Position numbers and translations under genes: made by a program. This document shows, in pieces, positions 5,757 through 13,292 of a stretch of 13,292 bases of DNA; position 1 is the stretch's first letter, and every line of letters begins with the position of its first letter. Source of the DNA: JASFYU01 sp045046905 (GTDB taxonomy: Bacteria > Bacteroidota > Bacteroidia > Flavobacteriales > Flavobacteriaceae); the NCBI GenBank assembly GCA_045046905.1, contig JASFYU010000203.1:1-13292 (forward strand). The letters are read 5' to 3'. The notes under the pieces were generated by a model. That model was not told where the DNA came from. It did no database searches and worked only from the letters and a program-made list of their open reading frames with translations.

Positions 5757-8153
5757 ATGGATAATAATAATTGCTATCATTGCGGTGATAACTGTGGGCG
5801 CACAGCTGTTACGTTTGACAAAAAAGACTTCTGCTGTACGGGGTGTAAAACGGTATATGACATTTTTTCAAGCAATGACCTCTCGTATTATTACGACCTG
5901 CAATCAACAGCAGGAGCCACCCCAAAAGAGGTTGAAGGAAAGTATGATTTTCTCAATATTCCAGCTGTTGTCGAAAAGTTGATTGAATTCAGTGATGGCG
6001 ACCTACAAATCATCAATCTTTATATTCCTCATATTCATTGTAGCTCTTGTATTTGGGTGTTAGAAAACCTGAACAAACTGCACCCTTCTATCAGCAGTGC
6101 TCAGGTTGATTTTCCGAAAAAAACGGTTCGAATCACATATAACCCCTTAAAAATTTCGCTTAAAAAATTGGTTCTCCTCTTAGCTCGTATAGGGTATGAA
6201 CCCTATATAACACTTGATGACTATGATAGAACAAAAAAGATTACAGACAGAAGCCTTATCTACAAATTAGGAGTTGCAGGCTTTGCATTCGGCAACGTTA
6301 TGTTCCTATCCTTTCCCGAATATTTTGATCTCGCTACCAACGAAACAGGAGGCGGCGAATTTTGGTTGAACCAATATCAGCATATTTTTCGTTGGCTGAT
6401 GTTCATTTTCTCGGTGCCCGTTGTTTTTTATGCAGGATGGGATTATTTCATTTCTGCCTACAAAGGACTTCGTTCTAAAATATTGAATATCGATGTGCCA
6501 ATAGCTCTGGGCATTATGGTGCTTTTTCTTCGAAGTACTGTCGAGATTATTTTCGAATGGGGGAGCGGCTTTTTTGACTCCCTCACGGGATTGGTCTTTT
6601 TTCTGTTGCTCGGAAAATTTTTTCAACAAAAGACCTATGCCTTTTTATCCTTTGAACGCGATTACAAATCGTATTTTCCGATTGCGGTAACAAGAATAAG
6701 CCCTGCCGGAAAAGAAGAGACCGCTCAAGTTTATTCGATTAAAAAAGGAGACCGCCTATTAATTCGAAATGAAGAATTGATTCCGGTAGATGGCATCCTT
6801 ATCAACGGAAATGCACACATCGATTATAGTTTCGTCACAGGCGAATCAGAAGCTGTTCGAAAAGAATCTGGCGACAAAATTTTCGCAGGCGGAAAACAAT
6901 TGAACAGTGCTATCGAGATGGAAGTTTTAAAATCGGTCTCTCAAAGTTATTTGACACAATTATGGAGTAATTCTATTTTTCAACAAGATAAATCGAGTAA
7001 ATTTCAGACCCTGACCGATAGTATCGGAAAACGGTTCACCATCATTGTGTTGGCCATCGCCTTCATATCGACCACCTTTTGGTTACTGTATGACCCCAGC
7101 AAGGCCATGAACGTCTTTACCGCGGTATTGATCATAGCATGCCCCTGCGCCATTGCCCTAGCGGCACCATTCACCTTAGGTAATATGCTACGTATCTTCG
7201 GTCGAAAAAAATGCTATCTCAAAAATACTCAGACCATTGAACAATTGGCACAGGTCGACACCGCTATTTTCGATAAAACAGGTACTATTACAACATCAAA
7301 AAAAAGCAAGGCAAGTTATGAGGGCATGGCCTTGACTACTGAAGAAGAATCTCTCTTGAAAAATACCTTGCGCGCATCTAATCATCCATTGAGCCGTACC
7401 TTATACGATATGCTCAGCGAGCATAACATTGTAAGCCTAGATGATTATGAAGAACATCTTGGCAAAGGCCTCGAAGGCTCTAAGAACAACCGTCATATGA
7501 AAATTGGTTCTGCCGACTTCGTGGGCAAGCAGCAATCTGACGATAGTCTGAGCACCTCAGTATACATCAGCAGCAATGACATCTACAAGGGTCGTTACGT
7601 ATTTCACAACCACTACAGAAAAGGTGTTTCAGAGGTTTTTAAAGCAATGTCCGAAACCCTAAATTTAGCTATTTTATCAGGCGATAATGAAGGTGAAAGG
7701 TCGCGATTAGAAAAACTATTACCTAAACTAACAGCACTCTATTTCAACCAAAGGCCAGCAGATAAGTTAGCCTTCATCAAAGCCTTACAAGAGCAGGGCA
7801 AAAAGGTGTTAATGGTCGGTGATGGCCTCAATGATGCAGGTGCCCTGGCGCAAAGCGATGTTGGCATAGTCATATCCGAAAACGTAAACGTTTTCTCCCC
7901 AGCCTGCGATGGTATCTTAGACGCCACAAAATTCGAACAACTTTATCACTATATCATAGCATCTAAAAAAGCGATGAAGATTATCAAACTGAGTTTCGTA
8001 CTTTCGCTACTTTATAACACAATAGGTCTTTACTATGCAATAACCGGGCAATTAGAACCTGTCATTGCGGCCATCTTGATGCCCTTGAGTTCTATAAGCA
8101 TTGTAGTATTTACAACCGTGATGACAAATATATTGGGTAGAAAATTGGAATAA
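5757..8153 (+). CDS. ccoI: Copper-exporting P1B-type ATPase for cbb3 oxidase maturation
   Basis: This inner-membrane heavy-metal P-type ATPase of 798 residues is of the CcoI/FixI type that supplies copper for the CuB site of cbb3 oxidase. The N-terminus has a Cys-rich metal-binding module (C6, C9, C13, then C26-C27-x2-C30) typical of CcoI. An HMA-like domain follows with CSSC at 95-98. The ATPase motifs are intact: TGES 361-364 (actuator), CPC 462-464 in the ion-conducting helix, phosphorylation site DKTGT 506-510, SNHP with HP at 543-544 (ATP binding), and GDGLNDAGAL 688-697. Several hydrophobic segments between about 165 and 290, around 430-475, and a pair near 740-790 form the membrane part. 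It is divergent from fnr and followed 88 bp later by ccoS, which has its own Fnr-like box. The start at 5757 fits the promoter position. Confidence 0.96.
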   Translation: MDNNNCYHCGDNCGRTAVTFDKKDFCCTGCKTVYDIFSSNDLSYYYDLQSTAGATPKEVEGKYDFLNIPAVVEKLIEFSDGDLQIINLYIPHIHCSSCIWVLENLNKLHPSISSAQVDFPKKTVRITYNPLKISLKKLVLLLARIGYEPYITLDDYDRTKKITDRSLIYKLGVAGFAFGNVMFLSFPEYFDLATNETGGGEFWLNQYQHIFRWLMFIFSVPVVFYAGWDYFISAYKGLRSKILNIDVPIALGIMVLFLRSTVEIIFEWGSGFFDSLTGLVFFLLLGKFFQQKTYAFLSFERDYKSYFPIAVTRISPAGKEETAQVYSIKKGDRLLIRNEELIPVDGILINGNAHIDYSFVTGESEAVRKESGDKIFAGGKQLNSAIEMEVLKSVSQSYLTQLWSNSIFQQDKSSKFQTLTDSIGKRFTIIVLAIAFISTTFWLLYDPSKAMNVFTAVLIIACPCAIALAAPFTLGNMLRIFGRKKCYLKNTQTIEQLAQVDTAIFDKTGTITTSKKSKASYEGMALTTEEESLLKNTLRASNHPLSRTLYDMLSEHNIVSLDDYEEHLGKGLEGSKNNRHMKIGSADFVGKQQSDDSLSTSVYISSNDIYKGRYVFHNHYRKGVSEVFKAMSETLNLAILSGDNEGERSRLEKLLPKLTALYFNQRPADKLAFIKALQEQGKKVLMVGDGLNDAGALAQSDVGIVISENVNVFSPACDGILDATKFEQLYHYIIASKKAMKIIKLSFVLSLLYNTIGLYYAITGQLEPVIAAILMPLSSISIVVFTTVMTNILGRKLE

Positions 8154-8174
8154 TGCGACAACTTTTAAAAACCA

Positions 8175-8221
8175 AACCTGACAAATGTCATTTTTTACAA
8201 TATACCGTAAACGTAGTTTTG
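8175..8221 (+). promoter_or_regulatory. Predicted Fnr-activated promoter of the ccoS-ccoNO-ccoQ-ccoP operon
   Basis: The box AACCTGACAAATGTCATT (8175-8192) has core TGACAAATGTCA (8179-8190), a perfect TGAC/GTCA dyad. The -7 element TAGTTTTG at 8214-8221 fully matches TAnnTTTG. It starts 24 nt past the core, placing the box centre near -41 relative to a start around 8226. The ccoS ATG follows after 20 nt. The separate promoter lets the structural genes be driven independently of ccoI. Confidence 0.8.
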
Positions 8222-8241
8222 CGCGATAATCAAGCTAAGGC

Positions 8242-8445
8242 ATGAGTGTTATCTATGTATTATTGACAATAAGCATCATTATTGCGATCATTTTCTTTAC
8301 CGCATTTATTGTTTCCGTACGAAACGGTCAATTCGATGATACCTATACCCCATCAGTGCGTATGTTATTCGAGGATGAACTAGTCAAAGAAAAGTCAAAA
8401 AAAAAAACCAAAAACGAAAATAAACAAATCCAACTAAATAAGTAA
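8242..8445 (+). CDS. ccoS: cbb3-type cytochrome oxidase assembly protein CcoS
   Basis: This is a small (67-residue) single-span membrane protein needed for maturation of cbb3 oxidase; in studied bacteria CcoS is required for cofactor insertion into the catalytic subunit. Residues about 3-25 form the transmembrane helix. The CcoS signature follows: RNGQFDDTYTPSVRMLFEDE (27-46). The C-terminal tail is very rich in Lys and Asn. It is the first gene after the Fnr-like promoter at 8175-8221. It ends 6 bp before ccoNO, so the two are almost certainly cotranscribed. Confidence 0.93.
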   Translation: MSVIYVLLTISIIIAIIFFTAFIVSVRNGQFDDTYTPSVRMLFEDELVKEKSKKKTKNENKQIQLNK

Positions 8446-8451
8446 TCGATT

Positions 8452-10638
8452 ATGGAAGTACAGCAGTTTTATTACGATAATAAGATCGTAAAAAAGTTCC
8501 TTTATGCCACTATGTTTTGGGGCGTAATTGGAATGGTAGTAGGGTTACTACTTGCCTTAATGTTCCTTTTTCCGAACATAACCGATGATATTTCGTGGCT
8601 TAGCTTTGGCCGTTTAAGACCTTTGCACACCAATGCCATGATTTTCGCTTTTGTGGGGAATGCTATTTATGCAGGGGTGTATTACTCTACACAGCGTTTG
8701 CTAAAAGCAAGAATGTTCAGCGATTTCTTAAGCAATTTTAATTTCTGGGGCTGGCAGGCGATTATTGTCGCCGCGGTAATCACCTTGCCATTGGGGTATT
8801 CTACTTCAAAAGAATACGCAGAATTGGAATGGCCTATAGATATTGCCATAGCATTGGTTTGGGTCGGTTTTGGTTGGAACCTAATCGGAACCATGATTAA
8901 AAGAAGGCAGCGGCATTTATACGTTGCCATTTGGTTCTATGTGGCAACATTCGTCACTGTGGCCGTACTTCACATCTTCAATAGCTTAGCATTACCGGTC
9001 AGTGCATTAAAGAGTTACTCTGTTTATGCAGGGGTACAAGATGCGTTGGTACAATGGTGGTACGGGCATAATGCGGTGGCATTTTTCTTGACCACACCTT
9101 TCTTGGGGCTCATGTACTATTTTGTTCCCAAAGCAGCGAATAGGCCTATTTATTCCTATCGCTTATCTATTGTGCATTTTTGGTCATTGATATTCATCTA
9201 TATCTGGGCAGGTCCTCATCATTTATTATATACTGCATTACCTGATTGGGCTCAGAATTTAGGCGTGGCTTTTTCAATAATGCTACTTGCACCCTCATGG
9301 GGCGGTATGATTAACGGACTGTTGACCCTTCGTGGCGCATGGGACAAGGTTCGTGTAGATCCAACATTAAAATTTATGGTGGTAGCCATCACAGGATATG
9401 GCATGGCCACCTTTGAAGGCCCCTTGCTTGCCCTTAAAAATGTGAATGCAATTGCACACTACAGTGATTGGATTATTGCACATGTTCATGTAGCGGCACT
9501 TGCATGGAACGGCTTTTTAACCTTTGGTATGATATACTGGTTGATACCAAAGTTGTTCAAAACCAAAATCTATTCCTTAAAATTAGCTAATTTCCATTTT
9601 TGGATCGGCACTTTAGGCATTATACTATATGCCCTGCCAATGTACGTTGCAGGCTTCACACAAGCCTTGATGTGGAAAGAATTTAACCCTGATGGCACCT
9701 TGGCCTACGGTAACTTTTTAGAAACCGTACACCAGATTATGTTCATGTATGGTTGGAGAGCCGTTGGGGGCACCATGTTCCTTATCGGAACACTGGTAAT
9801 GGTCTACAACATGATTAGAACAATCAGAATTGGTAGTGATGTTGAAGATGATCTTGCTGAAGCTCCTGCACTAGCTCGGGTCTCGAAAAGAAGAACTGTT
9901 GGCGAAACATTTCATGTTTGGTTAGAGCGCAGACCTATTCAATTAACAATTCTAGCAACCGTGGTTATCTTAATAGGCGGTATTATCCAGATTGTTCCTA
10001 CTATTTTAGTGAAATCCAATATCCCTACAATCACCAGTGTAAAGCCATATACCCCACTAGAATTAGAGGGTAGAGACTTATACATTCGTGAAGGCTGTGT
10101 TGGCTGCCACTCGCAAATGATTCGACCATTCAGAAGCGAGGTAGAACGGTATGGAGAATATTCCAAGGCAGGTGAGTTCGTCTATGACCACCCCTTCCTA
10201 TGGGGCAGTAAACGCACCGGGCCAGACTTGCACAGAATTGGCGGTAAATATTCCGACAACTGGCATTTAAACCATATGTACGACCCACAAAGCACCTCAT
10301 CAGGGTCTATAATGCCCGCATATCAATGGTTGGTTCGCAATGAGCACAATCGCAGTAATATAGAGACGAAAATGAAGGCCATGGCTACATTAGGGGTTCC
10401 TTATACCGAGGAAGATATTGCAAATGCAAATCAATCTATGGACAAACAGGCTACAGAAATAGAAAAAAATCTATATTCAGATCCTGACTTTGCAAAAAGC
10501 TATGAGGAGGATAAAAAATATGCCTCAGAAAATGGAACGCCTTTCATTGAAATGCGAGACAGAGAAATAGTTTCCCTAATTGCCTATTTGCAGCGTTTGG
10601 GTACAGATATTAAAGTAAAAACAGCACAAAACCAATAA
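8452..10638 (+). CDS. ccoNO: cbb3-type cytochrome c oxidase, fused subunits I and II (CcoN-CcoO)
   Basis: This inner-membrane terminal oxidase polypeptide of 728 residues reduces O2 to water with proton pumping at low oxygen. The CcoN part (about 1-460) has the helices and ligands of a C-family heme-copper oxidase: H59 (RPLHTN) and H346 for heme b, H344 for heme b3 (AHVHVA), H206 (WWYGHN), H256 and H257 (GPHHLLY) for CuB, and Y250 as the likely His-Tyr crosslink partner. The CcoO part follows: a membrane anchor at about 497-520, then a c-type heme site C549-x2-C552-H553 (GCVGCHSQMIRPF) with candidate distal Met M621 (GSIMPAYQW). In most proteobacteria these are two genes; the fusion is a known arrangement in Bacteroidota. 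No stop or frameshift lies between the parts. Six bp separate it from ccoS and five from ccoQ. Confidence 0.97.
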   Translation: MEVQQFYYDNKIVKKFLYATMFWGVIGMVVGLLLALMFLFPNITDDISWLSFGRLRPLHTNAMIFAFVGNAIYAGVYYSTQRLLKARMFSDFLSNFNFWGWQAIIVAAVITLPLGYSTSKEYAELEWPIDIAIALVWVGFGWNLIGTMIKRRQRHLYVAIWFYVATFVTVAVLHIFNSLALPVSALKSYSVYAGVQDALVQWWYGHNAVAFFLTTPFLGLMYYFVPKAANRPIYSYRLSIVHFWSLIFIYIWAGPHHLLYTALPDWAQNLGVAFSIMLLAPSWGGMINGLLTLRGAWDKVRVDPTLKFMVVAITGYGMATFEGPLLALKNVNAIAHYSDWIIAHVHVAALAWNGFLTFGMIYWLIPKLFKTKIYSLKLANFHFWIGTLGIILYALPMYVAGFTQALMWKEFNPDGTLAYGNFLETVHQIMFMYGWRAVGGTMFLIGTLVMVYNMIRTIRIGSDVEDDLAEAPALARVSKRRTVGETFHVWLERRPIQLTILATVVILIGGIIQIVPTILVKSNIPTITSVKPYTPLELEGRDLYIREGCVGCHSQMIRPFRSEVERYGEYSKAGEFVYDHPFLWGSKRTGPDLHRIGGKYSDNWHLNHMYDPQSTSSGSIMPAYQWLVRNEHNRSNIETKMKAMATLGVPYTEEDIANANQSMDKQATEIEKNLYSDPDFAKSYEEDKKYASENGTPFIEMRDREIVSLIAYLQRLGTDIKVKTAQNQ

Positions 10639-10643
10639 GGGCT

Positions 10644-10838
10644 ATGCTAAAGTTTATAAAACATCATATGGAAGGGATAGATGGTATTGCCATTTACCCT
10701 ATGCTATCGCTACTTATTTTCTTTACATTCTTTGCACTGCTTTTCTGGTGGGTATTCACTGCCAAAAAAGATTACATTCAGAAAGTCAGTCAATTACCCT
10801 TAGAAGAAAATAACCCAAATAAAGAACAACGATTATGA
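10644..10838 (+). CDS. ccoQ: CcoQ/FixQ-like small subunit of cbb3 oxidase
   Basis: This 64-residue protein has one membrane helix (about 17-39, YPMLSLLIFFTFFALLFWWV). The preceding segment is short, and the polar tail is rich in Asn, Glu and Lys. Size, topology and place between ccoNO and ccoP match CcoQ, which stabilises the cbb3 complex. The sequence itself has little that is diagnostic, so the call rests mainly on context. Its stop overlaps the ccoP start (ATGA at 10835-10838), suggesting coupled translation. Confidence 0.85.
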   Translation: MLKFIKHHMEGIDGIAIYPMLSLLIFFTFFALLFWWVFTAKKDYIQKVSQLPLEENNPNKEQRL

Positions 10839-11713
10839 GAAATATGTCACCCTGGTGGATTCGTATCCCCCTAATATTCTTTATCATTTTTGGATTGATG
10901 GAATATTTTATAGATTCTGGAAATAAACTGGCAATTCTGGTCTACCCAATTACTCAATTTTTTTTAGTATTGGTTCTACTCATCTTGATTGCCATAGAAT
11001 TAATTCTTAAAGCTGTTGAGAATATTATTTTTCAAACACTTTCAGAAGAAGCGAAGGAACGTTATCTATCGGTGAAATCTAAAAAATGGGAATGGACATG
11101 GAGCAAAAACCTATATAACAACATGTTAGGAAACAAGCCCATTGAAAAAGAATATGAGATAATTTTAGATCATGATTATGATGGCATAAAGGAACTCGAC
11201 AACGATCTTCCGCCATGGTGGGTATATATGTTTTATGCCACTGTCATTTTTGCCGTGGTCTATTTGGTGCGTTTTCATGTGTTTAATGACTATACCCAAA
11301 AAATAGAATATGAGCAAGAGGTAGCTGAAGCCAAAATTGCCATTGAAGAGTATAAAAGAACTGCCAAAAATTTAATAGATGTCAATACTGTGGAGCTATT
11401 GACTGATGCCGCAGATATAAAAGCTGGTGAAAGCATTTTCGCAACTACCTGTGCCGCGTGTCATTTACAAGATGGCGGCGGAAGCATTGGCCCCAACCTT
11501 GCTGATAAGTATTGGATTCTTGGTGGCGACATCAAAAGTATCTATAAAACTATTTCCGAGGGTGGTAGAGATGGTAAAGGTATGATAGCATGGAAACAAA
11601 GTCTTAAACCGAATGAAATGGCACAAGTATCAAGTTTCATTTTAACATTACAGGGCACTACCCCTGCTAATCCGAAAGACCCTGAAGGTGAACTATGGGA
11701 AGATGGTATTTAA
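10835..11713 (+). CDS. ccoP: cbb3-type cytochrome c oxidase subunit III (CcoP), single-heme form
   Basis: This membrane-anchored cytochrome c of 292 residues delivers electrons to the CcoN part. Two hydrophobic helices at about 8-60 lead into a charged stretch. Then comes the CcoP N-domain hallmark LPPWWVYMFYATVIFAVVY (125-143) with its membrane helix, a coiled linker, and one cytochrome c domain. That domain has heme site C206-A-A-C209-H210, followed by GPNLADKYWILGGD and candidate distal ligand M250 (GKGMIAW). Proteobacterial CcoP generally has two heme sites and a single helix; here there is one heme and an extra N-terminal membrane pair, a form seen in Bacteroidota. The ATG at 10835 overlaps the ccoQ stop by 4 nt; a second in-frame ATG at 10844 is an alternative start. 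Confidence 0.94.
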   Translation: MRNMSPWWIRIPLIFFIIFGLMEYFIDSGNKLAILVYPITQFFLVLVLLILIAIELILKAVENIIFQTLSEEAKERYLSVKSKKWEWTWSKNLYNNMLGNKPIEKEYEIILDHDYDGIKELDNDLPPWWVYMFYATVIFAVVYLVRFHVFNDYTQKIEYEQEVAEAKIAIEEYKRTAKNLIDVNTVELLTDAADIKAGESIFATTCAACHLQDGGGSIGPNLADKYWILGGDIKSIYKTISEGGRDGKGMIAWKQSLKPNEMAQVSSFILTLQGTTPANPKDPEGELWEDGI

Positions 11714-11781
11714 TTAACACCTGTTTTTTACTCTGCCGCCAACAGAATCGAAGAACATAAAGACGAAGAACGTATATAGCA

Positions 11782-13191
11782 ATGGATGAGAATTTCAGGG
11801 ATACTATAGGAACCATCAACAAAGAAGGAAAACGAGCTTGGGTATATCCCAAAAAACCTAGCGGAAAATTCTATACCTACCGCAAGTTGGTAAGCTATAC
11901 CTTGTTGATATTTCTACTATCCGCTCCTTTTATTAAAATTAACGGTAACCAGTTTTTACTGTTTAATGTCTTGGAAAGACGTTTTAATATATTCGGGGTT
12001 CCTTTTTGGCCGCAAGATTTTCATCTTTTCGTAGTATCTATGATAGCGGGGGTTATTTTTATCGCCCTGTTTACAGTAGCTTTTGGCCGCGTTTTCTGCG
12101 GCTGGATCTGTCCGCAGACCATATTTTTAGAAATGGTATTTCGCAGAATCGAGTATTGGATAGACGGTGATAGAGGCGCTCAAATTCGACTAGACAAACA
12201 GCCATGGACCAAAGAAAAAATAAAAAAGCGTATTCTTAAATGGACTATCTTTTTTATAATCTCTTTTTTGATTGCCAATGTTTTTCTCGCTTACTTTATT
12301 AGTGGTGATAAGCTAATAGAGCATATCACGGCTGGCCCATTGAATAATATAAGAACCTTGATTTCTTTATTGATTTTCACAGGGGTCTTCTACTTTATAT
12401 TTGTATGGTTCAGAGAACAAGTATGCATTATTGCCTGTCCTTATGGCAGGCTTCAAGGTGTTCTATTAGACAACAAATCAATCATCGTCGCCTATGACCA
12501 CAAACGAGGAGAGGCAGAAAATGGTAGAAAAAAGTTCAGGAAAAATGAAGATCGAGAAGCCTTGGGTCATGGCGATTGCATAGATTGTTTTCAATGTGTA
12601 AATGTATGCCCCACGGGTATCGACATTAGAAACGGAACCCAATTAGAATGCGTTAACTGTACCGCTTGTATCGATGAATGTGATGACATTATGGAAAAGA
12701 TACATCTTCCAAAAGGTCTTATCCGCTATGCCAGTGAAGACAATATTGAACGCAAAGCAAAATTCACTTTTACACCAAGATTAAAAGGCTATACGGCCAT
12801 TCTATTTATTCTAGTAGGAATTTTAGTAGGGATGCTCTTTTTGCGAAATGACATAGAAGCCAGTATATTGAGATTACCCGGTCAATTGTACCAACATAAA
12901 GGAGACAATATCATTAGTAATGTATTCACCTATAAACTTCTAAATAAAACTAATGATGACATTTCTGACGTTAGCTTTAAGCTGTTGTCTCATAAAGGAA
13001 AAATCATATTGGTTACCCATGAAAACTTTGAAGTACCGGCACAAGAATTGTCAGAAGGCACATTGTTTATCGAAATAAACAATTCAGCCTTGACCGGCGA
13101 TAAAGACAAGCTTAAAATCGGAATATATAGCGGCGAAGAACAAATTGAAACTTCTACTGTACGGTTTTTGGCACCAAGAAGTTACAGGTAG
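11782..13191 (+). CDS. ccoG: Cytochrome c oxidase accessory protein CcoG (polyferredoxin-like)
   Basis: This membrane-bound iron-sulfur protein of 469 residues helps mature cbb3 oxidase. The homologous RdxA/FixG/CcoG family is implicated in reduction of copper for CuB insertion. Hydrophobic helices lie at about 36-51, 81-101, 153-173, 191-210 and 337-354. Cysteine motifs are FCGWICPQ (C106, C110), CIIACPYGR (C215, C219), and two ferredoxin-type sets, C266-x2-C269-x2-C272-x3-C276-P and C290-x2-C293-x2-C296-x3-C300. After the last helix a periplasmic domain of about 110 residues resembles the C-terminal Ig-like domain of the family. It begins 68 bp after ccoP. I see no Fnr-like box or clear terminator in that gap, so read-through from the ccoS promoter is likely. 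Confidence 0.95.
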   Translation: MDENFRDTIGTINKEGKRAWVYPKKPSGKFYTYRKLVSYTLLIFLLSAPFIKINGNQFLLFNVLERRFNIFGVPFWPQDFHLFVVSMIAGVIFIALFTVAFGRVFCGWICPQTIFLEMVFRRIEYWIDGDRGAQIRLDKQPWTKEKIKKRILKWTIFFIISFLIANVFLAYFISGDKLIEHITAGPLNNIRTLISLLIFTGVFYFIFVWFREQVCIIACPYGRLQGVLLDNKSIIVAYDHKRGEAENGRKKFRKNEDREALGHGDCIDCFQCVNVCPTGIDIRNGTQLECVNCTACIDECDDIMEKIHLPKGLIRYASEDNIERKAKFTFTPRLKGYTAILFILVGILVGMLFLRNDIEASILRLPGQLYQHKGDNIISNVFTYKLLNKTNDDISDVSFKLLSHKGKIILVTHENFEVPAQELSEGTLFIEINNSALTGDKDKLKIGIYSGEEQIETSTVRFLAPRSYR

Positions 13192-13193
13192 CG

Positions 13194-13292
13194 GTTGATA
13201 GTTGATAGTTGATAGTTGATAGTTGATAGTTGATAGTTGATAGTTGATAGTTGATAGTTGATAGTTGATAGTTGATAGTTGATAGTTGATAG
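13194..13292. repeat. GTTGATA heptanucleotide tandem array, running off the window
   Basis: Fourteen perfect copies of the 7-mer GTTGATA span 13194-13291, plus one further base, starting 2 bp after the ccoG stop codon. On the plus strand every frame meets TGA and TAG. On the minus strand all frames are open and read a repeating YQLSTIN. The end of the array and the next gene (ccoH would be usual) lie outside the window. Absence of any mismatch suggests recent expansion by slippage, or it could be an assembly edge. Confidence 0.95.

Noticed and set aside
6306..6629. Minus-strand open frame of 107 codons inside ccoI
   Set aside because: It lies opposite a conserved, motif-complete gene, shows no recognisable domain and is a shadow of ccoI.
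11714..11781. A separate Fnr-like promoter for ccoG
   Set aside because: No TGAC-N4-RTCA dyad or well-placed TAnnTTTG element is visible in the 68-bp gap.
13194..13292. TTGAT units in the heptamer array as Fnr half-sites, or the array as a CRISPR
   Set aside because: The units are all in one direction with no ATCAA partners at 4-nt spacing, and there are no spacers between units, so it is a simple tandem repeat.

Overview
The window looks like a chromosomal segment of a marine-type member of the Flavobacteriaceae (Bacteroidota). The evidence is the low overall G+C, the promoter elements of the TAnnTTTG type, the fused CcoN-CcoO oxidase subunit, the single-heme CcoP and the CcoG/CcoS/CcoI/Fnr gene set typical of that group. 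Assignment to a genus is not possible from what can be seen here.

Left part (1 to about 4773): an accessory-looking stretch. It starts with the right end of an insertion sequence that lies mostly outside the window (1-99). Next come an AraC-family regulator (minus strand), a 3'-truncated IS1595-type transposase (minus), a strikingly A+T-rich gene for a CtlX-like guanidino/ureido hydrolase (plus), a 438-bp gap with coding-like debris and a palindrome, and a two-domain universal stress protein (minus). It closes with a 262-bp MITE-like element (4507-4768) whose right 97 bp are about 90% identical to the IS end at position 1. That element has terminal inverted repeats and a candidate 5-bp target duplication (TTGAA).

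Right part (about 4774 to 13292): a nearly complete cbb3-type cytochrome c oxidase locus. A Crp/Fnr-family regulator (fnr, minus) is divergent from ccoI (copper P-type ATPase). Then come ccoS, ccoNO (fused catalytic subunit and mono-heme subunit), ccoQ, ccoP (one heme c) and ccoG (membrane ferredoxin-type assembly protein), all on plus. CcoI, CcoS and CcoG mature the enzyme; CcoNO, CcoQ and CcoP form it. A GTTGATA heptanucleotide array starts 2 bp after ccoG and runs off the window.

The most informative non-coding signal is an 18-bp Fnr-like box, AACCTGAC-N4-(A/G)TCATW. It occurs three times: before usp, between fnr and ccoI, and before ccoS. On all four promoter arms, including both sides of the divergent fnr/ccoI box, a TAnnTTTG-like -7 element begins exactly 24 nt from the edge of the 12-bp core. 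This is the geometry expected for activation from about -41. It implies one small regulon: Fnr autoregulation, oxidase maturation, oxidase structural genes and a universal stress protein. It also fixes the fnr start at 5632 rather than at an upstream ATG. No wholly novel multi-gene system was recognised in this window.
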